Source: Actinomycetota bacterium (lineage in GTDB: Bacteria; Actinomycetota; Acidimicrobiia; Acidimicrobiales; Ilumatobacteraceae). Taken from it: a DNA stretch of 64,000 nt. A model generated the notes under the pieces. It did no database searches. It saw only the letters and a program-made list of their open reading frames with translations, and was not told the DNA's origin. Below, one piece after another: positions 18,126-26,489 of this stretch. How positions within the stretch are numbered: position 1 is the first letter of the stretch; every line of letters starts with the position of its first letter. The stretch covers positions 1-64,000 of the forward strand of contig VGAK01000002.1 of assembly GCA_016870775.1 (NCBI GenBank), in the 5' to 3' direction. The position numbers and the translations under genes were made by a program.

Positions 18126-19058
18126 ATGCTTGTCATCCAGCGTCCCTCCGTCGAAGCACTCGGCGATGACCACCCCACGCGCCAGCGCTTCGCGGTCGGC
18201 CCGCTCGAACCCGGCTTTGGCCACACGATCGGAAACTCGCTGCGCCGCGCACTTCTCTCCTCGATCCCCGGCGCGGCGATCACCACGGTGAAATTCGACG
18301 CGGTCGAGCACGAGTTCTCCACCATCAAGGGCATGACCGAGGACGTCACCGAGTTCATCCTCAACCTGAAGGACGTCGTGGTGGTCTCGACCTCCGACGA
18401 GCCCGTCATGGTCCGCCTGGACGTTCGCGGCCCGAAGACCGTGACCGCGGCCGACCTTCCCGTGACCGCGGACTTCCAGGTGCTGAACCCGGAGCTCCAT
18501 CTCGTCACTCTCAATGCCGGTGGCCACCTGGCCGTCGACCTGACGATCGAGCGGGGGCGTGGGTACCTGTCGACCGATCGCGATGCCGACAGCCGCATCA
18601 TCGGTGTGATCCCGATCGACGCGATCTTCTCGCCGGTTCGCCGCGTCACCTTCGACGTCGAGCCGACCCGCGTGGCCCAGAGCACCAACTACGACCGTCT
18701 CGTCCTCGACATCGAGACCGACGGTTCGATCAGCCCGCGCGAGGCACTCGCCTCGTCGGCCGCGACGCTGCGCTCGCTCGTGGACCTCATCGCGACGCTC
18801 TCCGAGGAGCCCCAGTCCCTCGAATTGAGCGAGCCGATGGGCGCCAAGGAGAACGTTCCCGACCTGGACCTGCCGATCGAGGATCTCGACCTCTCCGAGC
18901 GTCCGAGGAACTGTCTGAAGCGCGCACAGATCAACACGATCGGCGAGCTGCTCATCCGCACGACCGACGATCTGCTCAACATCACCAACTTCGGCCAGAA
19001 GAGCCTGGATGAAATCATCCAGAAGCTCGATGAGCGCGGTCTCGCGTTGCGCGGCTGA
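18126..19058 (+). CDS. rpoA: RNA polymerase subunit alpha
   Basis: 310 residues. The N-terminal dimerisation domain contains EPGFGHTIGNSLRRALLSSI. The C-terminal domain (about 235-310) has the helix-hairpin-helix region LKRAQINTIGELLIRTTDDL that contacts upstream DNA and activators. It sits in the alpha operon between rpsD and rplQ. ATG 18126 follows CAGGAG. Confidence 0.98.
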   Translation: MLVIQRPSVEALGDDHPTRQRFAVGPLEPGFGHTIGNSLRRALLSSIPGAAITTVKFDAVEHEFSTIKGMTEDVTEFILNLKDVVVVSTSDEPVMVRLDVRGPKTVTAADLPVTADFQVLNPELHLVTLNAGGHLAVDLTIERGRGYLSTDRDADSRIIGVIPIDAIFSPVRRVTFDVEPTRVAQSTNYDRLVLDIETDGSISPREALASSAATLRSLVDLIATLSEEPQSLELSEPMGAKENVPDLDLPIEDLDLSERPRNCLKRAQINTIGELLIRTTDDLLNITNFGQKSLDEIIQKLDERGLALRG

Positions 19059-19084
19059 CCCAGTATTGGAAGAAGGGGACGATC

Positions 19085-19462
19085 ATGCCCACACCGCGCC
19101 GTGCACCACGATTCGGCGGCAGCGCCGCGCACCAGCGCCTGTTGCTCGCCAACATGGCCGCCTCGTTGTTCGCGGCCGAGGGGATCGTGACGACCGAGGC
19201 CAAGGCCAAGGCCCTGCGCCCGGTCGCAGAGAAGTTGATCACCAAGGCCAAGAAGGCCCACGGTTCCGAGGACGGCTCGGCCCGTCGCGTCCACCTCATG
19301 CGCCAGATCCAGGGGTACCTCGGCGACTCTGAGATGACCGCAAAACTGGTGAAGGAAGTCGCGCCGAGGTACGCCCAGCGCAACGGTGGGTACATCCGCA
19401 TCCTCAAGCTCGGCACCCGCCAGGGCGACGCCGCACCGATGGCGCGGATCGAACTGGTCTGA
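19085..19462 (+). CDS. rplQ: 50S ribosomal protein L17
   Basis: 125 residues. RAPRFGGSAAHQRLLLANMA and the end RILKLGTRQGDAAPMARIEL are L17. It lies near the tunnel exit. GAAGGGGACG precedes ATG 19085. It ends the alpha operon, and truA begins 49 nt later. Confidence 0.98.
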   Translation: MPTPRRAPRFGGSAAHQRLLLANMAASLFAAEGIVTTEAKAKALRPVAEKLITKAKKAHGSEDGSARRVHLMRQIQGYLGDSEMTAKLVKEVAPRYAQRNGGYIRILKLGTRQGDAAPMARIELV

Positions 19463-19511
19463 GTCGACCGCCAGCCTCGACGGGTCACCGACGACGGATC
19501 CGGGTGCGGCA

Positions 19512-20333
19512 GTGAGCAACCTGCCGGAGGACACGGGAATCGGACCCGCTCGCGGGCGCGTTCGTCTGCGCGTGACCTACCACGGGGCGGGGTTCCACGG
19601 GTTCGCCCGCAACGAGGCCGTCGACACCGTCGAGGCTGTGCTCGTTCACGCGGTCTCGACCGTGCTTGGCTCGAACGTGGAGATGAGTGCGGCTGGTCGC
19701 ACGGATGCGGGTGTCCACGCGAGGGGACAGGTCGTGTCGTTCGACGCACCGGTCGGCACCGATCTCACTGCGATGGTTCGTGGGGTCAATGCGCTCTGCG
19801 GACCCGCTGTCGCGGTCTCCGATGCGATGTGGACCGATCCCGGCTTCGATGCGCGACGCAGCGCGACATGGCGCTCGTACCGCTACACCGTCCTGAACCA
19901 GGCCGAGCCTGATCCGTTGCTCACCGACCGTGCCTGGCACGTGCCGCGACCACTCGACACGGTGCTCATGAACTTGGCCTGCGACGCACTGCACGGGGAG
20001 CAGGATTTTGCAGCGTTCTGCCGGCGGGCCGTGGGCCCCGACGGCGAGCACAAGTCGCTGCACCGGCGAGTATTTGTCGCGCGGTGGGTCGCGGGGGATC
20101 CTCCCGACGCAGGGCGAACCCTGGTCTTTGAGATCAGGGCCAACGCCTTCTGTCACCAGATGGTGCGCGCGATCGTCGGGTTCTGCGTCGATGTGGGTCT
20201 GCGCAAGCGACCCCCGAGTGACACCAGGGCCGTGCTGCTCGCCGGGGATCGTTCCCACGGGTCCCCCGTGGCTCCTCCGCACGGGCTCGTGCTGTGGGAC
20301 GTGGGCTACGACGGCACCCGCGTCCACCCCTGA
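19512..20333 (+). CDS. truA: tRNA pseudouridine(38-40) synthase TruA
   Basis: 273 residues from GTG 19512. The catalytic Asp lies in AAGRTDAGVHARGQVVSF. RLRVTYHGAGFHGFARN and the late FCHQMVRAIVGFCVDVG are typical of TruA. It converts U38, U39 and U40 of tRNA anticodon arms to pseudouridine. The position between rplQ and rplM is usual in actinobacteria. The exact start is uncertain because an in-frame reading extends upstream. Confidence 0.95.
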   Translation: MSNLPEDTGIGPARGRVRLRVTYHGAGFHGFARNEAVDTVEAVLVHAVSTVLGSNVEMSAAGRTDAGVHARGQVVSFDAPVGTDLTAMVRGVNALCGPAVAVSDAMWTDPGFDARRSATWRSYRYTVLNQAEPDPLLTDRAWHVPRPLDTVLMNLACDALHGEQDFAAFCRRAVGPDGEHKSLHRRVFVARWVAGDPPDAGRTLVFEIRANAFCHQMVRAIVGFCVDVGLRKRPPSDTRAVLLAGDRSHGSPVAPPHGLVLWDVGYDGTRVHP

Positions 20334-20446
20334 TCGGGTCCGGTCGGGCCGGTTGTGGGGGCGACGAGACCGCCCCTATCCTTGGCAAGTCCCTGAAACG
20401 ATGCGGTGCGCCGCTCGGTCCACGGGAAGCACCTCCGAGGATGTCC

Positions 20447-20890
20447 ATGCCGACCTACACACCCAAAATGAGCGAGATCGAGCGCGCCTGGCACGTCGTC
20501 GACGCCGAGGGCATGGTGCTCGGGCGCCTCTGCACCGAGGTCGCGCGCATCCTGCGCGGCAAGCACAAGCCGATCTTCGCCCCGCACCTGGACACCGGCG
20601 ACCACGTCATCATCGTGAATGCCTCCAAGATCGTGATGACCTCCGGCAAGGCCGACGCCAAGACCATCTACACCTACTCGGGCTACCCCGGCGGTCTGAA
20701 GAGCGAGTCGTACCGCACTCTGCTGGAGCGCAAGCCCGCCGATGCGATCCGCCGCTCGGTCGCGGGCATGCTGCCCAAGGGCCCCCTCGGGCGCCAGATG
20801 GTCGGGAAGTTGAAGGTGTACGCGGGCCCGGAGCACCCGCACGCCGCACAGAACCCCAAGGTCCTCGAGATCAGCGGCGCGAGGCGCTGA
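20447..20890 (+). CDS. rplM: 50S ribosomal protein L13
   Basis: 147 residues from ATG 20447, 6 nt after GAGG; ATG 20441 is possible. PTYTPKMSEIERAWHVVDAE aligns with actinobacterial L13, and SVAGMLPKGPLGRQM is the signature. L13 is an early 50S assembly protein. It is paired with rpsI in nearly all bacteria. Confidence 0.97.
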   Translation: MPTYTPKMSEIERAWHVVDAEGMVLGRLCTEVARILRGKHKPIFAPHLDTGDHVIIVNASKIVMTSGKADAKTIYTYSGYPGGLKSESYRTLLERKPADAIRRSVAGMLPKGPLGRQMVGKLKVYAGPEHPHAAQNPKVLEISGARR

Positions 20891-20916
20891 TCTCCCACGC
20901 CGCACAAGGAGCCGCA

Positions 20917-21312
20917 GTGTCCAACGCACCCCTCACCCAGACCACCGGCCGCCGCAAGGAGGCTGTCGCGCGCGCTGTCGTGCGAGCCGGCAGCGGAAAG
21001 GTCACCGTGAACGGACGGCCCATCGAGGCCTACTTCACGACCGCGACCCAGCGCATGGTCGTCACCGAGGCCCTCCGCGTCTCCGGGCGCGAGACCTCCT
21101 TCGACGTGGACGCCAACATCTTCGGGGGTGGCGTGAACGGTCAGGCCGGCGCGCTGCGCATGGCGATCGCCCGTTCACTGATCGAGATCGATCCCGAGTC
21201 GCGCCCCGCGCTCAAGAAGGCCGGTCTCCTCACCCGCGACTCGCGCCGCAAGGAGAGCAAGAAGTACGGCCTCAAGAAGGCGCGCAAGGCGCCGCAGTTC
21301 ACCAAGCGGTGA
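20917..21312 (+). CDS. rpsI: 30S ribosomal protein S9
   Basis: 131 residues from GTG 20917 (AAGGAG 8 nt upstream). GRRKEAVARAVVRAGSGKVT at the start, GGGVNGQAGALRMAIARSL in the middle, and the basic end KKARKAPQFTKR that touches the P-site tRNA. An 8-bp hairpin (21316-21334) follows immediately. Confidence 0.98.
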   Translation: MSNAPLTQTTGRRKEAVARAVVRAGSGKVTVNGRPIEAYFTTATQRMVVTEALRVSGRETSFDVDANIFGGGVNGQAGALRMAIARSLIEIDPESRPALKKAGLLTRDSRRKESKKYGLKKARKAPQFTKR

Positions 21313-21315
21313 GCA

Positions 21316-21334
21316 TCTCCCGCCGCGCGGGAGA
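21316..21334 (+). terminator. Hairpin after rpsI
   Basis: TCTCCCGC-CGC-GCGGGAGA, an 8-bp stem with a 3-nt loop and no T-tract. It lies between rpsI and glmM and may be a weak terminator or attenuator. Confidence 0.5.
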
Positions 21335-21346
21335 AGACCACGAACC

Positions 21347-22675
21347 ATGCTGACCTTCGGAACAGACGGTGTCCGTGGCGTGGCCATCGACGAGCTGACA
21401 CCGGCACTGGCGCGCGACCTCGGTCGTGCCGTGGCGAGGGTGCTGAGACCCGCCACCGTCGTCATCGGGCGCGACACCCGGGAGAGCGGGCGCATTCTCG
21501 AGTCCGCCGTCGTGGAGGGATGTGCCGCAGAGGGAGTCCCGGTGCGCCTGATGGGTGTCGCGCCGACGCCCGCGGTGGCCTTCGCGGCCGAGCGTCACGG
21601 TTGGATCGGCATCGCGATCACCGCCTCGCACAATCCCTGGACGGACAACGGCATCAAGGTCTTCGCCGCCGGTGGCGCGAAACTCAGCGATGCCGAGCAG
21701 ATCGAGATCGAGCGGAAGTGGCACTCCATCTCCACGGAGCCGACCGCGGCGGCGATCGGCACGGTGACCCCGGCCGACGAGGTCCTCGGCGAGTACTTCG
21801 AGCACCGGGTCGGTGTCGTCGGGGTGAGGGCGCTCGAGGGACTGAGAGTCGTCATCGACTGTGCGAACGGCGCGATGTCGGCTGTCGCACCCGCGGTGCT
21901 CGCCGCGGCCGGCGCCACGGTGGTCGCGATCAACGACGCACCGGATGGTCGCAACATCAACGATGCCTGTGGAGCGACCTCACCCGGGATGCTCCTCACG
22001 GCCGTTGTCGCCAACGGCGCCGATCTCGGTGTCGCCTTCGACGGCGACGGCGACCGTCTCGTGGCTGCCGATGCCTCGGGCAACCTCGTCGACGGGGACC
22101 AGTTGATCCTCGTCGCCGCAATCGATCTCGCCGCACGGGGCCTGTTGCGACACCGTGGTGTCGCGGTGACGGTGATGTCGAATCTCGGGCTCGTGCGCGA
22201 ACTCGAGTCCGCGGGAGTCGGTGTGATCGTGACCCCCGTGGGGGACCGCAGCGTGCTCGCCGCACTGGAGGAGAACGACTTCGTCCTCGGTGGCGAGCAG
22301 AGTGGCCACATCGTGCACCGTGCCCACGCCACGACCGGCGATGGTCTTCTCGCGGCACTGCTGTTGTGCGAGTCGCTCGTGCGCCGGGGTGCCGTGCTCG
22401 CCGATGCCGCGCGCCTCGATCGGTATCCCCAGGTGCTCATCAACGTCGCGACACCGGCGCGCCTCGTCGATCCGGCCGCCGACGTCGCCACCGAGATCGA
22501 GGCGGCCCGTGCGCGCCTCGGCGAGGACGGCCGCGTGGTGGTGCGCGCATCGGGCACCGAAGCACTCGTGCGGGTGATGGTCGAGGCGCGAGACGAGCGC
22601 ATTGCGCGCGAGACGGCCGCATCGATCGCGGATGCTCTCGTGTCGCGCCACGACGGGGTCATTCTCGGGCGATGA
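21347..22675 (+). CDS. glmM: Phosphoglucosamine mutase
   Basis: 442 residues. FGTDGVRG opens the protein, TASHNPWTDNGIKVF carries the phosphorylated Ser, DGDGDR is the Mg loop and RASGTEALVRVMVE binds phosphate. It converts glucosamine-6-phosphate to glucosamine-1-phosphate for UDP-GlcNAc and peptidoglycan. ATG 21347. It is followed by the GlmS-like gene, so two successive steps are neighbours. Confidence 0.97.
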   Translation: MLTFGTDGVRGVAIDELTPALARDLGRAVARVLRPATVVIGRDTRESGRILESAVVEGCAAEGVPVRLMGVAPTPAVAFAAERHGWIGIAITASHNPWTDNGIKVFAAGGAKLSDAEQIEIERKWHSISTEPTAAAIGTVTPADEVLGEYFEHRVGVVGVRALEGLRVVIDCANGAMSAVAPAVLAAAGATVVAINDAPDGRNINDACGATSPGMLLTAVVANGADLGVAFDGDGDRLVAADASGNLVDGDQLILVAAIDLAARGLLRHRGVAVTVMSNLGLVRELESAGVGVIVTPVGDRSVLAALEENDFVLGGEQSGHIVHRAHATTGDGLLAALLLCESLVRRGAVLADAARLDRYPQVLINVATPARLVDPAADVATEIEAARARLGEDGRVVVRASGTEALVRVMVEARDERIARETAASIADALVSRHDGVILGR

Positions 22676-22686
22676 GGATCGGAAAG

Positions 22687-22692
22687 TAGCCT
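22687..22692 (+). promoter_or_regulatory. -10 box of leaderless glmS-like gene
   Basis: TAGCCT, 7 nt before ATG 22700, with no SD. This spacing predicts a transcript starting at or next to the A of ATG. Confidence 0.5.
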
Positions 22693-22699
22693 CGCAATC

Positions 22700-25600
22700 A
22701 TGTGCGGCATCATCGGCATCGTGTCACGCCCGGGCACCCGGGTCGCCCCCGCCGACGCCGAGATCACCGGTCTCTTGGAGGCTGCCGTGCTGTCGGCGGA
22801 GTCCGGAGCACTCGAGGATGCGGCAGCTGCACTGTCGGGGGTCGACGCACTCCTGAAGGGCGATGCCGGCATCGAGGCGATGGCGGGCAATCTCGTGCTC
22901 GCCGTCGCGATCACGTCGGCGCTGGATCGGATCGACGCGGTCACCGCGGCTCGTGAGACCGCCCTCGACGCGCTGCACGCCGACCAAGCCGCGATCGATC
23001 GGGAGTCCGCCCGGCTCTCGGCGGTGATGGACCCATCGTGGGCGATCCGTCGCGACAGGTTGCGCACTGCCTCGGCGGTGCACGAACTCGCCGGTCGACA
23101 CGCGCCGGTTCCCGCACTGCGGGGCTATCTCAGCATCCAACAGGCACTCTCGGCGATCGACCGCATGGAGGTCCGCGGTCGCGATTCTGCGGGTCTCGGA
23201 ATCCTGGTGTGGTCCGACGGAATCGCCGAGCTGGCCGGGCGCGAGCGCACAGAGATCGATCGGCGCGCCTCGGATCCGCTGTTCGTCAACGGAAGCGTCC
23301 GGCACTCGGGTTCGACGCTCGTCTTCGTCTACAAGGCCGCCGCCGAGATCGGCGAACTGGGTGACAACACGCGGGTGCTGCGTGGCGCGATCACGGGCGA
23401 CGAGTTGTTGCGCCGGGCACTCGCACTGCCTGGCGCGCGCACGACAGTGATCGGACACACTCGGTGGGCGAGCGTCGGAATCATCTCGGAGCCGAACGCC
23501 CATCCCGTCAACGGCGAGGAGCTCGGTGGATCGGCGACGGTCTCGCTCGCCGTGCTGAACGGTGACATCGACAACCACGCCGACCTGAAGGCGAGGCACG
23601 GACTGCGGATCGCAGATCCCATCACCACCGACGCCAAGGTCATCCCGGCGATCGTGGACCGGGGACGCGACGGTGGACTTGACGCATCGTTCTGCTCGGC
23701 GGTGGCCCAGTTCGAGGGTTCCACCGCGATCGCCTACTGCAACGCCGACGTCCCCGACGCGATGTGGCTGTCGCTCGCCGGGAGCGGTCAGGGCCTCTAT
23801 GTCGGGCTCGCCGAGGACAGATTCGTCGTGGCGAGCGAGCCCTACGGCGCCGTCGAGGAGACGTCGACGATGCTGCGCATGGACGGTGAATCGCTCGCCG
23901 ATCCCGCGCGGCCCGAGTCACGGGGCCAGATCGTGCGCCTCGGTGCCTCCCTCGCCGGCACGGTCGCGGGCATCGCTCGCACCGCCCACGATGGCACCGC
24001 GCTCCCCGTGACCGATGCCGACCTGCACGTCGCCGAGGTCACCACGCGCGACATCGACCGCGGCGATGCGCCCCACTTCCTCCTGAAGGAGATCACGGAG
24101 GCCCCGCGCAGTTTTGCCAAGACCATCCGTGGCCGCATCGACGTGAGGGGTGGACTGTCGGTCCCGGACCTGGATCCCTCCGTCCTGCCGGCGGACATCG
24201 GTGCGCGCCTCGCATCGGGGGCGATCACGAGGGTGCGCGTGATCGGTCAGGGGACGGCAGCGGTCGCCGGCACCTCCATCGTGCCCGTTCTCTCGTCGCT
24301 CGTCGGGTCGCGTCTGCGCATCGAGGCGTCCACGGCGACCGAACTCTCGGGCTTCGCGATGGAGGCCGACATGTCGGATCTCCTCGTCATCGCTGTGAGC
24401 CAGAGTGGCACCACCACGGACACGAACCGCACTGTCGACCTGGTGGCATCGCGCGGCGCCGCCGTGCTCGCGATAGTGAACAGGCGTGGGAGCGAGCTCG
24501 CCTCGAAGGCGCACGGCGTGTACTACACGTCCGACGGTCGCGACGTGGAGATGAGCGTGGCGAGCACGAAGGCCTTCTACGCACAGGTGGCGGCCGGCGC
24601 GGTGCTGGCATGTGCCATCGCCACCGCCATGGGTGGCACCGATCCCGTCGCGGTCGACAGGGTCCTCGCCTCGCTCACCGCGATGCCCGACGCGATGCGC
24701 GAGGTGATCGCGTCGCGGCCCGTCATCGCTGGGATCGCATCGCAGCACGCGCCCTCGCGTCGCTACTGGGCCGTGGTCGGCAACGGACCCAACACCGTCG
24801 CGGCCAATGAGGTCAGGATCAAGCTCTCGGAGCTCTGCTACAAGTCGATCTCCTGCGACGTCACCGAGGACAAGAAGCACATCGACCTGTCGTGCGAGCC
24901 GATGGTGCTCGTCTGCGCGGTCGGTCTCGCCGACGGCACCGCGACCGACGTCGCCAAGGAGGTGGCGATCTTCGCCGCGCACAAGGCGGTCCCGATCGTG
25001 TTCGCCACCGAGGGTGAGCCCCGCTTCGACGCCGCGGCCGCGGTGATCGCCGTCCCCCGGGTCGAGCCGACACTCGGCTTCGTGCTCTCGGCGATGGCCG
25101 GGCATCTCTTCGGTTACGAGGCTGCGCTCGCTATCGATGCCCTCGCGCGGCCGTTGCGCCGCCTGCGCGAGGTGGTGGAGCACGCCGTCGGCACCGGTGC
25201 CGACGGCGACACCGCGCTCGCCCGAGTGGAGCGCGAGATCTCCGTCGTGGCTCCGCAGTTCCTGTCAACTCTCGCCACCGGCCGTTACGACGGCAACCTC
25301 GAGGCCTCGACAGCCGTGCGGATCACGGCACTGCTGCGCACGCTCGGCTCCGACGACCCGATCGGTGAGTTCCAGCGCCAGACGGGTCGGGTGTCGAGCC
25401 CGTCGGTCCTGCTCGATGATCTCGTCTCAGCACTCACACGGGGCATCGATGAGTTGACCCGACCCATCGATGCGATCAAGCACCAGGCAAAGACCGTGAC
25501 CGTGGGCATCTCGCGCAGCGAGGAGGGTCTGCTCGACCGCCCGCTCGTGCGCGCGGTGCTCGAGGCCGGCGCGGCGCGCGAGAGCCTCGGGTATGCAACC

Positions 25601-26098
25601 CTCAAGGTCCTCGCAGCGCTCGACGCGGCTGTCGAGTCAGTCGCTGGTTTCACGCGGTACCGCGTCGAGGGAGACCCGGCCTCCACGACGGCGACGATCT
25701 CGATCCTGGAGCGTGGTGGCATCGCGCGCGAGCTCACCTCGCGCGTCGACAGCAATCCTGTCCTCGTCGGCACCAAGCGCCGCGTCGCCGCCGAGCAGGA
25801 GGTGCTCGTGGCACGTGGCCGCAAGGACGGGCGCACCGTCGTGATCGTGCCCGAGGTCAAGGGTGCCGAGACTGTCGGGCTCACTCTCGTGCATGTCGCG
25901 TTCAGGGACCGTCTCCCGGCGGCCACCGTGCGGCAGGTGCTGCAGGGATACGACCGTCGCTGGGACCGGCTCGTGGACTGGGTCACCGAGACCGAGGGAT
26001 CGTTCCGCGAGGATCGTCTCGCCGAGGTGTCGGTTGCGGATCTGTTGATCCTGCCGGTCTCGGAGAGCGCCGATCTGTGGCGCCGGCGGGGGCTCTGA
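22700..26098 (+). CDS. Very large GlmS-like protein (glutamine amidotransferase + two SIS domains + extra domains)
   Basis: 1132 residues, nearly twice the usual 600-610 of glucosamine-6-phosphate synthase. The N-terminal MCGIIGIVS carries the catalytic Cys2. About 130 residues of helical sequence are then inserted before RGRDSAG (about 158), the counterpart of YRGYDSAG. HTRWAS (about 251), NGDIDNHADL (about 287) and HFLLKEITEAPRSF (about 457) follow GlmS order. SIS1 has SQSGTTTDT (about 566) and STKAF (about 620); SIS2 has NEVRIKLSE (about 702) and KKHIDLS in place of KHGP. Residues from about 810 form an unknown domain of about 320 residues, without the GlmS ending. Being between glmM and acpS, it is probably this lineage's GlmS. 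Confidence 0.85.
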   Translation: MCGIIGIVSRPGTRVAPADAEITGLLEAAVLSAESGALEDAAAALSGVDALLKGDAGIEAMAGNLVLAVAITSALDRIDAVTAARETALDALHADQAAIDRESARLSAVMDPSWAIRRDRLRTASAVHELAGRHAPVPALRGYLSIQQALSAIDRMEVRGRDSAGLGILVWSDGIAELAGRERTEIDRRASDPLFVNGSVRHSGSTLVFVYKAAAEIGELGDNTRVLRGAITGDELLRRALALPGARTTVIGHTRWASVGIISEPNAHPVNGEELGGSATVSLAVLNGDIDNHADLKARHGLRIADPITTDAKVIPAIVDRGRDGGLDASFCSAVAQFEGSTAIAYCNADVPDAMWLSLAGSGQGLYVGLAEDRFVVASEPYGAVEETSTMLRMDGESLADPARPESRGQIVRLGASLAGTVAGIARTAHDGTALPVTDADLHVAEVTTRDIDRGDAPHFLLKEITEAPRSFAKTIRGRIDVRGGLSVPDLDPSVLPADIGARLASGAITRVRVIGQGTAAVAGTSIVPVLSSLVGSRLRIEASTATELSGFAMEADMSDLLVIAVSQSGTTTDTNRTVDLVASRGAAVLAIVNRRGSELASKAHGVYYTSDGRDVEMSVASTKAFYAQVAAGAVLACAIATAMGGTDPVAVDRVLASLTAMPDAMREVIASRPVIAGIASQHAPSRRYWAVVGNGPNTVAANEVRIKLSELCYKSISCDVTEDKKHIDLSCEPMVLVCAVGLADGTATDVAKEVAIFAAHKAVPIVFATEGEPRFDAAAAVIAVPRVEPTLGFVLSAMAGHLFGYEAALAIDALARPLRRLREVVEHAVGTGADGDTALARVEREISVVAPQFLSTLATGRYDGNLEASTAVRITALLRTLGSDDPIGEFQRQTGRVSSPSVLLDDLVSALTRGIDELTRPIDAIKHQAKTVTVGISRSEEGLLDRPLVRAVLEAGAARESLGYATLKVLAALDAAVESVAGFTRYRVEGDPASTTATISILERGGIARELTSRVDSNPVLVGTKRRVAAEQEVLVARGRKDGRTVVIVPEVKGAETVGLTLVHVAFRDRLPAATVRQVLQGYDRRWDRLVDWVTETEGSFREDRLAEVSVADLLILPVSESADLWRRRGL

Positions 26099-26105
26099 TC
26101 GGGTC

Positions 26106-26471
26106 GTGCGGGGTCTCGGTATCGATGCCGTCGAGGTCGGCAGGTTCCGTTCGCTCCTCGAGAGACGACCGCGACTGCGCGAGCGGCTCTTCACCCCGGC
26201 AGAACTCGCCTCGCTGGCATCCCGCGTGGACCAGGCACCATCGCTCGCTGCGCGCTTCGCCGTGAGGGAGGCGACGATGAAAGCGCTCGGGGTCGGTCTC
26301 GGGGCCTTCGACTTCCACGATGTGGAGGTGGAGAGCACCGAGGGAGGGGAGCCCCGTCTCGTGGTGAGGGGACGCGCTGCCGAACTGGCCCGCGAGGCGG
26401 GAGTGCACGACTGGAAGGTCTCGATCACGCACACCGACCAGATCGCAATGGCCATCGTGGCCGCACTCTGA
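26106..26471 (+). CDS. acpS: Holo-[acyl-carrier-protein] synthase
   Basis: 121 residues from GTG 26106. GLGIDAVEVGRFRSLLE holds the Mg-binding Asp, and RFAVREATMKALG matches the family FAAKEA motif. It transfers 4'-phosphopantetheine from CoA to ACP. The start lies 7 nt after the GlmS-like stop. The order glmS-acpS-nnr-alr is common in actinobacteria. Confidence 0.94.
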   Translation: MRGLGIDAVEVGRFRSLLERRPRLRERLFTPAELASLASRVDQAPSLAARFAVREATMKALGVGLGAFDFHDVEVESTEGGEPRLVVRGRAAELAREAGVHDWKVSITHTDQIAMAIVAAL

Positions 26472-26477
26472 CAGCCC

Positions 26478-26483
26478 TACGCT
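26478..26483 (+). promoter_or_regulatory. -10 box of leaderless nnr
   Basis: TACGCT, 6 nt before GTG 26490 with no SD, so nnr-alr-tsaE can start independently of acpS. Confidence 0.5.
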
Positions 26484-26489
26484 TGACGC

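Noticed and set aside
22700-26098. The large GlmS-like gene as two genes fused by a sequencing error
   Set aside because: Coding periodicity and composition stay even throughout, there is no internal start with SD, and the extra parts are in the middle and at the end, not a second whole gene.
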